Assembly: GCA_020831805.1 (NCBI GenBank)
Contig: JAFIFX010000005.1
Location: 62,001 to 126,000 of the forward strand
Reading direction: 5' to 3'
From: Planctomycetota bacterium
GTDB lineage: Bacteria > Planctomycetota > Phycisphaerae > Phycisphaerales > UBA1924
Length of the DNA stretch: 64,000 nucleotides
The position numbers and the translations under genes were made by a program. Under the pieces are notes generated by a model. It saw only the letters and a program-made list of their open reading frames with translations. It was not told the DNA's origin and made no database searches. This document shows, in pieces, positions 53,188 through 63,435 of this stretch. Positions within the stretch are counted from its first letter, which is position 1, and the number at the start of each line of letters is the position of its first letter.

Positions 53188-53775
53188 TCAGCCCGGGAAG
53201 AGAAGCCGGCCGGCGATCGCCAGGCACAGTGCGGCGCATGCGACGACCGCGGTCTGCGCCGGTGTCGGCCAGCGGATTGGCGGGCGAATGATCACGCGGT
53301 ACAGTGGCGCCGCGAGCGCGAAGCACGCGAGTCCGAAGGCCGCCAGGAGCCATCGCGGCGTGCCCAGCGCGAGCAAGGTCGCGGCGTCGCCGACCGGCTG
53401 GATGACGCCCAGCCCGATGTACGCACCGTTGCCCAGCAGCACCGCGCAGGCGACGGCGTGGGTCACGGGACGCCAGCGGCGGGCCACGGTCGAGACGGCG
53501 ACCGGGAGCCCGGCCCCGAGGATGGAGCCGATGATCGGCCCGCCCCAGCAGGCGATCAGCGGGCGCGGGTTGGGCGAGAGATCGGTCCGCGAGAAGATCA
53601 ACGGGTCGAGCACGACGCGTTGGATGCCCGCGCCGGTCGCGAGCCCGGCGAGCACATGGCCCGCCTCGTGGGTCCATTGCAGCCAAAGCCAGGCGAAGGC
53701 AAGGGTGATCGCCACGCCAGCGGCCCGCCCCATGCGCGGGGAATCAGCCTCGGGATCATTCGGACCGCTTTGCAT
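53188..53775 (-). CDS. multi-pass M50-like putative zinc metallopeptidase
   Basis: 195 residues, about five transmembrane helices. HEAGHVLAG near residue 33 is an HExxH within a membrane helix, as in the site-2 protease (M50) family. A later NPRPLIACWGGPIIGS may act as the usual NPDG-like loop, but a clear third ligand Asp is not evident. An intramembrane protease is likely, activity unproven. The start ATG at 53775 has a distant GAGGG. It lies between an unknown membrane gene and an orphan CoA-transferase subunit. Confidence 0.6.
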   Translation of the reverse strand: MQSGPNDPEADSPRMGRAAGVAITLAFAWLWLQWTHEAGHVLAGLATGAGIQRVVLDPLIFSRTDLSPNPRPLIACWGGPIIGSILGAGLPVAVSTVARRWRPVTHAVACAVLLGNGAYIGLGVIQPVGDAATLLALGTPRWLLAAFGLACFALAAPLYRVIIRPPIRWPTPAQTAVVACAALCLAIAGRLLFPG

Positions 53776-53845
53776 GTTCGAAGAGCACCCTCGGGAGAGG
53801 GACAATGTTGTCGTGCCCGTGCCCTGGGCACGGTCCGACGGTGCC

Positions 53846-54508
53846 TTACACCCCCACCACCGCCGGCTCATCGCTGACGATGATCTCGGCCTCGGTCCGG
53901 GCCCGCACCTCGTCGACGGTCACGCCCGGGGCGAGTTCGGTCAGGCGGAAGCGTTGCTTGTCTTCGTCCATCACCAGCACGCACAGGTCGGTGATGACCA
54001 TGTCCACGCAGCGCAGGCCGGTCAGGGGCAGCGTGCATTCCTTGAGGATCTTGGGTGCGTCGCCCTTGGCGGTGTGGTCCATCGTCACGATGACCTTCTT
54101 GACGCCGGCAACGAGGTCCATCGCGCCGCCCATGCCCTTGATCATCTTGCCGGGGATCATCCAGTTGGCGATGTCGCCCTGCTCGGAGATCTGCATGGCG
54201 CCCAGGATGCAGGCGTCGATGTGCCCGCCGCGGATCATGCCGAAGGAGGTCGAGGACGAGAAGGACGCCGCGCCCCTGCGGGCGGTGATGGTCTGCTTGC
54301 CCGCGTTGATCAGGTCGGCGTCGACCTGGTCCTCGGTCGGGTAGGGGCCGATGCCGAGCAGGCCGTTCTCGGATTGCAGCCAGACATCGATGCCGTCGGG
54401 GATGTGGTTGGCCACGAGCGTGGGCATGCCGATGCCCAGGTTGACGACGAAGCCGTCGCGGAGTTCCTTGGCGGCACGGGCGGCGATCTGGTCTCGGGTG
54501 AGCGGCAT
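53846..54508 (-). CDS. 3-oxoacid CoA-transferase beta subunit, without alpha partner
   Basis: 220 residues. [26 protein letters not shown] (with the catalytic glutamate in SENG) and the closing [15 protein letters not shown] match CoA-transferase subunit B (ScoB/AtoA-like). It would exchange CoA between succinyl-CoA and a 3-oxoacid once paired. The alpha subunit, usually adjacent, is not in this window. TACAAT preceded by TG ends 5 bases before the ATG, with no ribosome site. Confidence 0.88.
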   Translation of the reverse strand: MPLTRDQIAARAAKELRDGFVVNLGIGMPTLVANHIPDGIDVWLQSENGLLGIGPYPTEDQVDADLINAGKQTITARRGAASFSSSTSFGMIRGGHIDACILGAMQISEQGDIANWMIPGKMIKGMGGAMDLVAGVKKVIVTMDHTAKGDAPKILKECTLPLTGLRCVDMVITDLCVLVMDEDKQRFRLTELAPGVTVDEVRARTEAEIIVSDEPAVVGV

Positions 54509-54513
54509 GGCCG

Positions 54514-54519
54514 ATTGTA
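54514..54519 (-). promoter_or_regulatory. -10-like TACAAT for leaderless CoA-transferase gene
   Basis: On the minus strand, GTGTACAAT, then 5 bases (CGGCC), then ATG. One of the closest matches to consensus. Confidence 0.55.
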
Positions 54520-54616
54520 CACCACGATCGCGCCCGCCGGGCCGCGCCGGCGGCAACCCGCTCCACACCAATGGCTTGCGGAGACCTTGGGCCGCGGCCT
54601 CCGCTCGGAGGACAGT

Positions 54617-54636
54617 TCCGGGCGGCTTGGCCCGGA
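54617..54636 (-). terminator. hairpin downstream of the rhodanese gene
   Basis: Perfect 7-bp arms TCCGGGC (54617-54623) and GCCCGGA (54630-54636) with a 6-base loop, 28 bases past the rhodanese stop. No clear U-tract. Confidence 0.35.
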
Positions 54637-54664
54637 CGGCGCGGTGTGCGGCGGATTGTGGCGG

Positions 54665-55015
54665 TCAGCGTGCCGAGCCCACAGCGCTGCCTTCCAGCTC
54701 GTGTCCGGCTTGCTCCCATCCCTTGGTGCCCGCGGCGAAGTCACGGACATCCCTGAAGCCGGCCTGCTCGAGCTTCTCCGCCGCCTTGTCGGAGGCGTTG
54801 CACTCGGTGTTCGCGCAGTAGACGATGACGGGCGCGGACTTGTCGTTCGTCTGGCTCTCGACCTTGTTGACGAAATCAGGATCGCTGACCGGGATATTGA
54901 CCGTGCCGGGGATGTGCTGCTTGCGGTACATCTCTTCATCCAAGACATTGATGACGCGTGCGCGAGGGTCTTCGGAGAGGATCTTGTTCAGTTCGTCGGC
55001 TTTGATGCGTTTCAT
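54665..55015 (-). CDS. rhodanese-like sulfurtransferase domain protein
   Basis: 116 residues, a single rhodanese domain. RVINVLDEEMYRKQHIPGTVNIP is the N-terminal half, and VYCANTECNAS the active loop with Cys67 as the likely persulfide cysteine and a second cysteine at 72. Transfers sulfane sulfur or senses sulfur/redox state. AAAGGAA precedes the ATG at 55015. A 16-bp dyad lies about 25 bases upstream, suggesting local regulation. Confidence 0.88.
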   Translation of the reverse strand: MKRIKADELNKILSEDPRARVINVLDEEMYRKQHIPGTVNIPVSDPDFVNKVESQTNDKSAPVIVYCANTECNASDKAAEKLEQAGFRDVRDFAAGTKGWEQAGHELEGSAVGSAR

Positions 55016-55038
55016 GGCGTTCCTTTCGTTGAGGTAGC

Positions 55039-55054
55039 GTCGGACACTTCCGAC
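55039..55054 (-). promoter_or_regulatory. dyad operator candidate before rhodanese gene
   Basis: GTCGGA (55039-55044) / TCCGAC (55049-55054) around CACT, extended to an AGCG/CGCT pair with one extra base. Placed between the likely promoter and the ribosome site, where a repressor could block transcription. Confidence 0.45.
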
Positions 55055-55158
55055 ACGCTTCCCATTGCACAGCAGGCGTATGGAGGGGCCCTGAAGCGAT
55101 CATGAAAAGATTCATACATTGCGCCGGGGCGCCACGCCCCTCCCCGAAAGCGGGGTCT

Positions 55159-55509
55159 TCAGCGGTCGCTCGCGCCCACGCCGTAGCGGATCGCGCCGGC
55201 GAGCATCGTCATCACCCCGCACAACGCGAGCAGGCCGGCCAGCGCGGTGTACAGCGCCCCGAGCGCGACGAAGAACATGCTGTGCGTGACCGAGGTCGCG
55301 AGGATGGCGGTCAGCCAGATGCCGGCGATCTGCATGGTGACCGCGAGCGTGACGCACAGGAGGCCGACCCCGAAGGCGCGAGCCCCCGGCGTGTCGCCGA
55401 GCAGGCGGCGGGCGAACGCGATGAACATCCCCGCGATCTCATCGGCCAGCGAACCGGAAAGCGGGAGTTGTGACGATGATTCCGGGCTTCCTGGCTGGGC
55501 ATCGGTCAT
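55159..55509 (-). CDS. small membrane protein, unknown
   Basis: 116 residues. A Ser/Pro/Gln-rich N-terminus (1-25) is followed by three hydrophobic helices (about 47-65, 71-86, 90-109). Family not recognised; the number and spacing of helices are unspecific. ATG at 55509 chosen because the longer frame starts in a proline/arginine-rich stretch. The next gene upstream (55544-55966) is also a small membrane protein, 34 bases away, so they may form an operon. Confidence 0.6.
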   Translation of the reverse strand: MTDAQPGSPESSSQLPLSGSLADEIAGMFIAFARRLLGDTPGARAFGVGLLCVTLAVTMQIAGIWLTAILATSVTHSMFFVALGALYTALAGLLALCGVMTMLAGAIRYGVGASDR

Positions 55510-55543
55510 GGCGGGCTCATGTGCATTGGTGCGGATGGGTTTA

Positions 55544-55966
55544 TCAGGGTTTGTCCGTGCGATCGGTTCCGGCCGGGGCGGACGCCCGGTCCTGCTGGGC
55601 GGGCCGGCCGGCCCGGAGCGCATCGGCGATCAGCCGGGCGGCGGCCCAGACGGGCAGGGCGAAGCCGATGACGGACGCCGCACGGAGCAGGACACGCACG
55701 ATCCACACGCTGATGTTGCGGATGGGGTTGCGGTCGGTCTCGCGGGGGATCTGGATCCCGCCCTCGCCGTCCCAGGCCTGCATCGCGATGTGCAGGCTCT
55801 CGCTGAGCCCCCAGTGCGAGCCGGCCAGCCACATCTGCAGGCCGGACAGCACCGGCAGGAAGATCAGCACCAGCACGGCATGGATGAGCAGGCGGGCGGG
55901 GTGCGTGTCCGTGAGGTAGCGGACGAGAACGCCGTGCGGCTTGATGCGGGCGGGTTGCTGCGTCAT
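55544..55966 (-). CDS. small membrane protein, unknown
   Basis: 140 residues. Two hydrophobic segments (about 26-48, LLIHAVLVLIFLPVLSGLQMW, and 88-112) flank a WDGEGGIQIPRETDRNPI loop. Not recognised. It is probably cotranscribed with the 116-residue membrane protein downstream. The promoter is not clear; a TAGAGT hexamer lies about 35 bases upstream of the ATG. Confidence 0.6.
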   Translation of the reverse strand: MTQQPARIKPHGVLVRYLTDTHPARLLIHAVLVLIFLPVLSGLQMWLAGSHWGLSESLHIAMQAWDGEGGIQIPRETDRNPIRNISVWIVRVLLRAASVIGFALPVWAAARLIADALRAGRPAQQDRASAPAGTDRTDKP

Positions 55967-56123
55967 GGGCGGCGGTCCTGGCGGGGTGCGGAGAAAACTC
56001 TATCCGCCCGCTGCAATCGGGGCCTTTGCCCGGGGTACAACGGGGCGTCGGCAAGCCCTGATTCCACGCCGCGATTCCCGACCAACCCGCAACCCGCGCG
56101 GCCCGGTTCACCCCCGGCCAACC

Positions 56124-56129
56124 TACCCT
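56124..56129 (+). promoter_or_regulatory. -10-like TACCCT for leaderless HAD gene
   Basis: TACCCT ends 6 bases before the GTG at 56136 (spacer CCCCCC). No ribosome site. Confidence 0.5.
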
Positions 56130-56135
56130 CCCCCC

Positions 56136-56879
56136 GTGCTCATCCTCTTCGACATCGACCGGACCCTGCTCGACACCGACGGCGTGGGCATCGGATGCCT
56201 CCGCGACGCCGGGCGGGCGTTGTTCGGATCCTCGTTCACCGCCGACGGCGTGCCCTTCGGCGGACGGCTGGACCCCCTGATCATCGGCGACATGCTCGGC
56301 GCCTCGGGCGTTGAGCACACGCCCGAGCACGCCCTGGCCATGCGCCGGGGCTACGCCGAACGCCTCGCGGCGGCCCTGGAACGCCCCGGCGCCGCCCGGG
56401 CCCTGGGCGGGACGGCGGAACTGATCGCGGCCCTGTCCGCCCTGCCCGAGGCCCCCACGCTGGGTCTCCTGACCGGCAACTTCGAGGAAACCGGGCGGTT
56501 GAAACTGGCCGCCGCGGGCTTCGATGCCGGGGCCTTCCCGGTCCGCGTGTGGGGCGACGACTCCCCCCACGACCCGCCCGCGCGGGAGCACCTGCCCCCG
56601 GTGGGGATCGACCGGCACGCCGCCCTGAAAGGGGCGCGCCTGGCTTCGGAACAGGTCATCATCATCGGCGACACGGTCCATGATGTATCCTGCGCCCTGG
56701 CCAACGGCTGCCGCGTCCTGGGCGTGGCGACCGGGCACCACGACGCGGACGCCCTGGCCCGGGCCGGGGCCCACCGGGTCGTCGAGGACCTCACCGACAC
56801 GCACGGGATACTCGCATGGATCACACAGGACAAGTTCACGCAGAACAGCCCCACGACCGCCCCACCGCCGCAGAGATAG
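56136..56879 (+). CDS. HAD-superfamily phosphatase
   Basis: 247 residues, GTG start at 56136. The HAD motif I is DIDRTLLDTDG (Asp nucleophile and Asp+2), motif II LLTGN, motif III/IV IIIGDTVHDVSCA. A helical cap between about 15 and 80 puts it in the C1 group (phosphoglycolate phosphatase-like or beta-phosphoglucomutase-like). Substrate not assigned. Its last 64 bases overlap the start of the DUF418 gene in another frame. Confidence 0.85.
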   Translation: MLILFDIDRTLLDTDGVGIGCLRDAGRALFGSSFTADGVPFGGRLDPLIIGDMLGASGVEHTPEHALAMRRGYAERLAAALERPGAARALGGTAELIAALSALPEAPTLGLLTGNFEETGRLKLAAAGFDAGAFPVRVWGDDSPHDPPAREHLPPVGIDRHAALKGARLASEQVIIIGDTVHDVSCALANGCRVLGVATGHHDADALARAGAHRVVEDLTDTHGILAWITQDKFTQNSPTTAPPPQR

Positions 56880-58096
56880 ACCAGCCCCGCCCGGTCCTGC
56901 CCCCGAGGCCGGCCCGGGAGCGGATGCTGACGCTCGACGCCCTGCGCGGGTTCGCGCTGCTTGGCATCCTGGTGCCCAATGTCGTGACCTTCGCCTGGCC
57001 GATGGCGGCGATGGCTGATCCGGCCGTCATGGGCCCGGGCCCGTGGAACGAGCGGGGCTACCAGATCACGGCCACGCTGTTCCTGGGCAAGTTCATGTTC
57101 CTCTTCGCGCTGATGTTCGGCGCGGGGGTGGTGCTCTACGACCGCAAGTTCCAGAACCGGCCCGGGTCGACGCTGGCGACGGGGGCGGGGCTGTGGCACA
57201 AGCGGTGCGCGGTGCTGCTGGTCATCGGGCTGGTGCACGCGTACTTCTTCTGGTACGGCGACATCCTGACCTACTACGCCGTCGCGGGGTTGACCCTGCT
57301 GTGGTGGGTACGCCGGCTGCCCGTCGCGGCGCAGATCTGGGGCGGGCTGGGTTTGTACGCCTTCGGGGCCCTGCTCATGTTCGGCGTCACGATGATGGGC
57401 CTGTGGGCCGTGAGCGCGGGACGCGCCGATCCGAACGAGCTGATGGGGGACCCGGCGGCGGAGACCGCGGCCTACCTCGGCTCGTGGCTCGACGCCCTGC
57501 GGTTCCGCGCGGGGCAGACCTTCTTCTTCCAGCTCATGTTCGGCATCATCGTCATGCCCGCCTTCTGGGGCATCATGACGCTGGGCATGGGCCTGACCCG
57601 CGCCGGCGTCCTCACCGGCGAACGCTCCCTGCGATTCCACGCGACGCTCGGCGTGACGCTGACGGCCTTCGGCCTGGCGCTGACGCTCGGGCTGTTCCAT
57701 CTCGTCGATCAGAACTTCGAGATGAGCGGCTTCATCTGGCAGGGCATGGCCCAGCTCATCGGCGTGCCCCTGGCCATCGGCTACAGCCAGCTTGTCGTGA
57801 CCTTCGCCCGCCTGCCCGCGTTCGCCGGGCCGGCCAGGGCGCTGGCGAATGTCGGACGGATGGCGTTGACCAACTACCTCATGCACACGCTGATCTGCAC
57901 GACGGTGATGTACGGCTACGGGCTGGGCCGCTTCGGCTCGGTCGAGTACCCCGCGCTGTTCGCGCTCGTCATCGGGGTGTGGATCGCCAACTTCGCCTTC
58001 AGCGCCTTGTGGCTGCGTTACTTTGATCAGGGCCCGGCCGAGTGGCTCTGGCGGAAAGCCACCTACGGGGGGCGGGGAGGGCGAGAGGGGCCGTAA
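56816..58096 (+). CDS. DUF418/YeiB-like membrane protein
   Basis: 426 residues with about eight transmembrane helices. LDALRGFALLGILVPN near residue 40 and a C-terminal MALTNYLMHTLICTTVMYGYGLG region match DUF418/YeiB proteins, a family loosely related to acyltransferase-3. Substrate and role unknown. The ATG at 56816 lies inside the HAD gene's last 64 bases, an unusual long overlap that implies coupling; a later start near RERMLTLDALRG would shorten it. Confidence 0.8.
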   Translation: MDHTGQVHAEQPHDRPTAAEIDQPRPVLPPRPARERMLTLDALRGFALLGILVPNVVTFAWPMAAMADPAVMGPGPWNERGYQITATLFLGKFMFLFALMFGAGVVLYDRKFQNRPGSTLATGAGLWHKRCAVLLVIGLVHAYFFWYGDILTYYAVAGLTLLWWVRRLPVAAQIWGGLGLYAFGALLMFGVTMMGLWAVSAGRADPNELMGDPAAETAAYLGSWLDALRFRAGQTFFFQLMFGIIVMPAFWGIMTLGMGLTRAGVLTGERSLRFHATLGVTLTAFGLALTLGLFHLVDQNFEMSGFIWQGMAQLIGVPLAIGYSQLVVTFARLPAFAGPARALANVGRMALTNYLMHTLICTTVMYGYGLGRFGSVEYPALFALVIGVWIANFAFSALWLRYFDQGPAEWLWRKATYGGRGGREGP

Positions 58097-58256
58097 CCAC
58101 CCGCCAACCACGCCCAAACCCGGGGGTCGATCCCCCCGCTTTGCACGTCGCCGCGTCCGGGAACCGTCCCGGTCGGACGCACCAGCGAAACCGCCCATCG
58201 GATTGGCCGATTCTCGGGGTCGTGCTACCCTTCCTTTTCGCAGGGGGTCCGCCGGG

Positions 58257-60134
58257 TTGAGCCTTTACCAGAACAGCGACGACGACCGCCAACGCGTCAA
58301 GGACGCGTCGGACATCGTTCGCGTCGTCGGCGAGCATGTCGCCCTCAAGCCCAAGGGCCGCGAGTTCGTCTGCCTCTGCCCCTTCCACGACGACCGCAAC
58401 CCCTCCATGTGCGTCGTGCCGGCCAAGCAGATCTTCCACTGCTTCGTCTGCGGCACCGGCGGGGATGTCTTCTCCTTCGTCCAGAAGTACCACTCCATGA
58501 ACTTCCGCGAGGCCCTCGAGTTCCTCGCCCAGCGGGCCGGGATCGAGCTGACCAAGTTCCGACCCGAACGCCCCACCAAGCCCGGCGAGCCGTCGGCGGT
58601 CACCAAGGCCGACATCGTCCGGGCCAATGACGCCGCCCAGGGGTTCTTCCGCGCCATCCTGAATCACCCCGAGCACGGCCGGGCCGCCCGCGAGTTGATC
58701 GAGCGCCGCGGCATCAGCCCCGAGATGGTCGAACGCTTCGGCATCGCCGCCGCGCCGGACCGCTGGGACGGGCTGGTGGCCACCATCGAGAAGAAGGGCA
58801 TGGACCCCCGCCCCTTCGAGGCCGCGGGGCTGCTGAAGGCACGGGACTCGGGCGGGCGCTACGACGCGCTGCGCCACCGGCTGATCTTCCCCATCCACGA
58901 CCAGATCGGGCGCGTCATCGCCTTCGGCGGCCGGCGCATCCGCGAGGAGGACGACCCCAAGTACCTCAACAGCCCCGAGACCCCCGCCTTCCGCAAGAAC
59001 ACCACGCTCTACGGCCTGGCCCAGGGCGGGCGCGCCATCCAGCACCAGCGCACCGCCGTCATCGTCGAGGGCTACACCGATGTGGTCGCCTGCCACCAGG
59101 CCGGCGTGGAGCATGTGGTCGGCACGCTGGGCACCGCCCTGACCGCCGGGCACGCGACGGTCCTTCGCCGCCTGTGCGACACGGTGGTCCTGCTGTTCGA
59201 CGGCGACGAGGCCGGCCAGAAGGCCGCCGACCGCGCCGTCGAGGTGCTCTTCAGCGAGCAGATCGACATCCGCGTGGCCACGCTCGCGGGCGTGACCGAC
59301 GCCAAGGACCCCGACGAGCTGTTCAAGCAGCCCGACGGGGCCGAGGTGTTCGACCGGGCGATCGGCCACGCCCGTGATCTGCTGGCCTGGAAGTTCGACC
59401 GCCTGCGCGCTTCGCTGTCCGACGTGGGCCCGGCCGCCGTAGCCCGCGCGGTGGAGGAGGAGCTTGACCGCTTCAGCCGCCTGGGCCTCGGCCGCCTGAC
59501 GCCGGTCCGGCGCCAGCAGATCGTCCGCCTGATCGCCGACGCGACCGGCCTGGACGAACGCACCATCCTGGCCCAGATGAAGACCGGACGCGACGGGCCC
59601 CAGCGCCCCGGCGCTGATGCGTCCGACCATGGCTCCCGACGCCCCGACCGCGTCTCGGCACGCGAGACCGTCCTCGGCTGCCTGCTCTGCGACGGCACGC
59701 TGTGGACGACCATGTCGACTGAGGAAAAGGACCGAATCCGCACCGACGCGTTCGCCTCGCCCCTGTCGCGACTGGTCGCCGACGCGGTCCTCCACGCCGG
59801 CTGGAACGGACAGGAGCCCGCGCTGGACCGGGTGCTGGAAGAGATCGACCACGAGCACGAACTCGGCGCCGACGCCGCCGCCTGGGCCGTCACGCTCGCC
59901 CGCGGCACCGAGGCCCAGACCGACGGACGCCACGAACGCGTCCGGCGCCTGCTCGAGGAGTGCCTCGCCGCCGCCGGGCTCGAGGACGATCGCGGCGCGA
60001 TCGCCGAGCCCAAGCCGGGCGGCCAACAATCAGTAGCAGAGCAGACAGACGACCTCTCGTCGTTCATCCAGCGCCAGCGGGCGCTGCGGGAGAAGTACGG
60101 CCGGGCGGGCACCCCCCGCCTGACCGGGGAGTAA
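58257..60134 (+). CDS. dnaG: DNA primase
   Basis: 625 residues, TTG start at 58257. A CHC2 zinc ribbon (Cys39/41, His44, Cys62, Cys65), the primase core with VIVEGYTDV and [12 protein letters not shown] (the Toprim Glu and DxD), and a C-terminal DnaB-interaction region. It makes RNA primers for lagging-strand synthesis. Upstream open sequence is not conserved. GGGGG lies 11 bases before the start. It precedes rpoD by 92 bases, the common macromolecular-synthesis order without rpsU. Confidence 0.94.
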   Translation: MSLYQNSDDDRQRVKDASDIVRVVGEHVALKPKGREFVCLCPFHDDRNPSMCVVPAKQIFHCFVCGTGGDVFSFVQKYHSMNFREALEFLAQRAGIELTKFRPERPTKPGEPSAVTKADIVRANDAAQGFFRAILNHPEHGRAARELIERRGISPEMVERFGIAAAPDRWDGLVATIEKKGMDPRPFEAAGLLKARDSGGRYDALRHRLIFPIHDQIGRVIAFGGRRIREEDDPKYLNSPETPAFRKNTTLYGLAQGGRAIQHQRTAVIVEGYTDVVACHQAGVEHVVGTLGTALTAGHATVLRRLCDTVVLLFDGDEAGQKAADRAVEVLFSEQIDIRVATLAGVTDAKDPDELFKQPDGAEVFDRAIGHARDLLAWKFDRLRASLSDVGPAAVARAVEEELDRFSRLGLGRLTPVRRQQIVRLIADATGLDERTILAQMKTGRDGPQRPGADASDHGSRRPDRVSARETVLGCLLCDGTLWTTMSTEEKDRIRTDAFASPLSRLVADAVLHAGWNGQEPALDRVLEEIDHEHELGADAAAWAVTLARGTEAQTDGRHERVRRLLEECLAAAGLEDDRGAIAEPKPGGQQSVAEQTDDLSSFIQRQRALREKYGRAGTPRLTGE

Positions 60135-60226
60135 GCCAACCCGCCGGACGCGGGCGAAGGATGTGCCGGGACGCACGGACGGGCAGGAGGCCCGCGTCCC
60201 CGAGTCGAAGCGAGCAGGAGCGCCCC

Positions 60227-62143
60227 GTGATCGGAATGCTGCACCCCGCCCTCGAAGACATGCTCGCCCACGGCGCCAAGCGCGGCTGGATGAGCTACGA
60301 GGAGCTCAACAACATCCTGCCCGACGAGATGGTCGAGACGCGCGCCCTGCACGACCTGGTCACCCGCATCGACGATGCCGGCATCGAGATGATCGACGAG
60401 ATGGAGTTCCGGGCCCGCGCCTATCGCGCCGCCCGCTCCGGTGATTCCATCCCCGTCAACGCCCCGATGACCGGCCCGTTCCGGGCCATGTCCGTCGCCG
60501 GCGGCGAGCACCTCGGCGAGGGCGAACGCCTCCGCGTCCGGCTCAACGCCGTCCACTACGAGAACGGCACGACGATCAAGCCCAGCGAACTGCGCCGCCT
60601 CGCCGGAGACGCCGCGGAGAACTTCGACAACCGTGAGGCCGAGCGCGATGTCGCCGAAGCCTCCGCCCTGGATGCCGAATCCATCCAGCGCGACCTCGAT
60701 GAGGCCGAAACAGACAACGACCCCGGCGCCCGGCGCATCGAGGACCCGGTCCGCATGTACCTGAGCCAGATGGGCTCGATCCCCCTGCTCACGCGGGACG
60801 AGGAGATCCGCCTGGCCAAGAAGATCGAGACCACGCGGATCGTCTTCCGCCGGCGCTGCCTGCAGTGCGACTACATCGTCACCCTGGCCGCCGCAACGCT
60901 CCGCAGCGTCACCGCAGGCGAGCTCCCGTTCGACCGCACCCTGCGCCTGTCCACCCTGGACGACCAGGCCAAGGACCGCCTGGCCAAGCGCATCCCCGCC
61001 AACCTGCCCACCATCGAGAAACTCCTCGAACTCAACAAGCAGGACTGGGAGACCATCGAGTCGCTCCGCGGCGACGACGGACGGATCAGCAACAAGCGCG
61101 AGGCCGCCCGGCTCCACGCCCGGATCGAGCAGCGTCGCCGGCGCATGGCCGCGCTGATGGAGGAGCTCTGCCTGCGCACCGGGCGCATCGTCCCCCTGAT
61201 GCGCAAGCTCCGCTCCATCTCCGAGAAGATGCAGCGCCTCCAGGCCGACATGCTCCAGGCCGCACGATACCCCAAGAGCCACGACGCCGAGGACCTCGAG
61301 GTCATGCGCGAGGAACTCGACGGCCTGCGATCCCTCGTCCTCGCCGAGCCCGAGGACCTGGCCGCCAAGGTCAAGTGCATCAACACGGTCTACTGGGAGT
61401 ACGAGCAGGCCAAGCGCGACCTCTCCGGCGGCAACCTCCGCCTGGTCGTCTCGATCGCCAAGAAGTACCGCAACCGCGGCCTGGGCTTCCTGGATGTCAT
61501 CCAGGAGGGCAACACCGGCCTGATGCGCGCCGTCGACAAGTACGAGTACAAGCGCGGCTACAAGTTTTCCACCTACGCAACCTGGTGGATCCGCCAGGCC
61601 ATCACCCGCGCCATCGCGGACCACGCCCGCACCATCCGCATCCCCGTCCACATGATCGAAACCATGACCAAGCTGCGCAACATCCAGAAGGAGATGCTCC
61701 AGCGCACCGGCATGGAACCGACCATGGGCGAGCTGGCCGAGAAGGCCCAGATCCCCGAACACGAGGTCCGGCGCATCCTCCGCATCGGCCGGCATCCGGT
61801 GTCCCTCGACCGTCCCGTGGGCGAGAGCGAGGACTCCAACTTCGGCGACTTCATCGAGGACACCCACCAGTCCAGCCCCGCCGACACCGCCGCCCAGGAG
61901 ATGCTCCGCCAGCGCCTCGAGCAGGTCCTCAAGACCCTCACCTACCGCGAGCGGGAGATCATCAAGCTCCGCTACGGCATCGGCGACGGCTACACCTACA
62001 CCCTCGAAGAGGTCGGCCGCATCTTCAAGGTCACCCGCGAACGCGTCCGCCAGGTCGAGGCCAAGGCCATCCGCAAACTCCAGCACCCCGTCCGCAGCCG
62101 CAAACTCCGCGGCTTCGTCGAGGCCGAGGACACCGCGGACTGA
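60227..62143 (+). CDS. rpoD: primary RNA polymerase sigma-70 factor
   Basis: 638 residues from GTG at 60227 (AGGAG 8 bases upstream). Region 1.1-like N-terminus ([12 protein letters not shown]), 1.2 [20 protein letters not shown], 2 [20 protein letters not shown] through [14 protein letters not shown], 3 [16 protein letters not shown], 4 [15 protein letters not shown] and [18 protein letters not shown]. The nonconserved insert between 1.2 and 2 is long (about 200-400). It reads the housekeeping -10/-35 promoters, including the TAnnnT hexamers described here. Convergent with the next gene 12 bases on. Confidence 0.96.
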   Translation: MIGMLHPALEDMLAHGAKRGWMSYEELNNILPDEMVETRALHDLVTRIDDAGIEMIDEMEFRARAYRAARSGDSIPVNAPMTGPFRAMSVAGGEHLGEGERLRVRLNAVHYENGTTIKPSELRRLAGDAAENFDNREAERDVAEASALDAESIQRDLDEAETDNDPGARRIEDPVRMYLSQMGSIPLLTRDEEIRLAKKIETTRIVFRRRCLQCDYIVTLAAATLRSVTAGELPFDRTLRLSTLDDQAKDRLAKRIPANLPTIEKLLELNKQDWETIESLRGDDGRISNKREAARLHARIEQRRRRMAALMEELCLRTGRIVPLMRKLRSISEKMQRLQADMLQAARYPKSHDAEDLEVMREELDGLRSLVLAEPEDLAAKVKCINTVYWEYEQAKRDLSGGNLRLVVSIAKKYRNRGLGFLDVIQEGNTGLMRAVDKYEYKRGYKFSTYATWWIRQAITRAIADHARTIRIPVHMIETMTKLRNIQKEMLQRTGMEPTMGELAEKAQIPEHEVRRILRIGRHPVSLDRPVGESEDSNFGDFIEDTHQSSPADTAAQEMLRQRLEQVLKTLTYREREIIKLRYGIGDGYTYTLEEVGRIFKVTRERVRQVEAKAIRKLQHPVRSRKLRGFVEAEDTAD

Positions 62144-62155
62144 TCCGGAGCGCCC

Positions 62156-63430
62156 TCACCCCCGCTGGGCCGCCTCCGAGTCGAAGGTCATCACGATCGT
62201 CGTCGGTACCGGCGGGTATGCCAGCGTGACACGGAACGCGTCGAACGACTCGGGCGCCCAGCCCAGCACGCTCATCGCCTCCTCCATCGCCTCGGCGTAC
62301 CGCGGCGCCTCGTCGACCTCCAGGTCGCCCGGCGTCGTGCCCAGCACCTCCAGGTCCGGCGGGTGCGGCAGCTCGTCCGCCGGCTGGTGCGCGCCCTGGT
62401 CCGAGGTGAACAGGTCCGACAGCACCGACACCCGCGGCGCCGCGCCACCGAACATCTCCTTGTGCATCAGCACATCGAAGACCACCTGCTGCGTCGGGAT
62501 CCGCACCGCGAACCGCACGCGCAGCGGCGGGTCCCCCGGCTCGGCGTACCGCGGCTGCATCGACCGCACCACCTCGCCCGTCACCAGGTCGAACCGCCCA
62601 CGCCGGCCCACCGCCCCCGGGCCGAGCTGGAACTCCACCGCCCCGTGCCCCGGCACGCGGTCGATCCTGGGCAGCGGGTCCGAGCAGTAATCCCGCATCA
62701 CCGGCAGCCCGTCGCCGACCGGCATGCCCTCCAGCCCCGGGTCCAGCGGCTCGCGCTTGAACTCCGAGTGCACGCCCTCCGGCCGACGCATGGTCGTCCG
62801 GCCGACCCGCCACGGCACATGCTCGCGCAGACGCTGGCAGCCCATGATGCCGCGCACCGACGCGACATCCATCATGTCCCCGCCCTCCGACGGGTGCACG
62901 AGGCAGCCCATCACATTCACCCGCGATTCGATGCCCCAGATGTACCGAGCCCCCTGGTAGGCCAGCCGCCGATGGTCCAACGCCGAGCGTCCATCGCGCG
63001 TGTGCGCGGCCAGCAGGGTGTCGAAGCCCGCCCGGTTCTCCGCGTGACGCGTCACGCACCGCTGGAACGCCTCCCCGGCACGCGACACGCCGGCCACCCG
63101 CGCCTCGTCCGCGCCGGCATGGCGCAGCCCCTCGGCGATCAGCCCCACCCCCGCGCGACCGGGCACGAACAGCCCCGCCGAGAAAGGGTCCTCGTTGGAC
63201 AGCAGCCAGTGCAGCTTCCAGCCCAGCTTGTTGTCCAGGCCGAGATCCCGCGACAGCTCCGCCGGGGCCGGGACAGGGGCGCTGCCCTCCAGCTTCATCG
63301 CCGCGAGAATCGCCCGCCGCAGCCCCCCCACCGCGGCGGGCACCTCGGCCTGGAACTCGGTCGATGGCCCGGCGGCCTGCTCGCCCGCCTGTTCGGGGTG
63401 CTGCTTGCGGTGCGATCGGTCGGTGGGCAT
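62156..63430 (-). CDS. unknown HTH-like protein, 424 residues
   Basis: I do not recognise the family. An N-terminal helical part contains APAELSRDLGLDNKLGWKLH (about 60-80), which has the layout of a helix-turn-helix. The middle and C-terminal parts are mixed alpha/beta with conserved-looking RYIWGIESRVNVMG and LVHPSEGGDMMD. No signal peptide or membrane segment. A transcription regulator is possible, no more. The start ATG at 63430 is supported by a TAGGCT hexamer 5 bases upstream; ATG-like starts further up lack this. Confidence 0.6.
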   Translation of the reverse strand: MPTDRSHRKQHPEQAGEQAAGPSTEFQAEVPAAVGGLRRAILAAMKLEGSAPVPAPAELSRDLGLDNKLGWKLHWLLSNEDPFSAGLFVPGRAGVGLIAEGLRHAGADEARVAGVSRAGEAFQRCVTRHAENRAGFDTLLAAHTRDGRSALDHRRLAYQGARYIWGIESRVNVMGCLVHPSEGGDMMDVASVRGIMGCQRLREHVPWRVGRTTMRRPEGVHSEFKREPLDPGLEGMPVGDGLPVMRDYCSDPLPRIDRVPGHGAVEFQLGPGAVGRRGRFDLVTGEVVRSMQPRYAEPGDPPLRVRFAVRIPTQQVVFDVLMHKEMFGGAAPRVSVLSDLFTSDQGAHQPADELPHPPDLEVLGTTPGDLEVDEAPRYAEAMEEAMSVLGWAPESFDAFRVTLAYPPVPTTIVMTFDSEAAQRG

Positions 63431-63435
63431 GGCCA

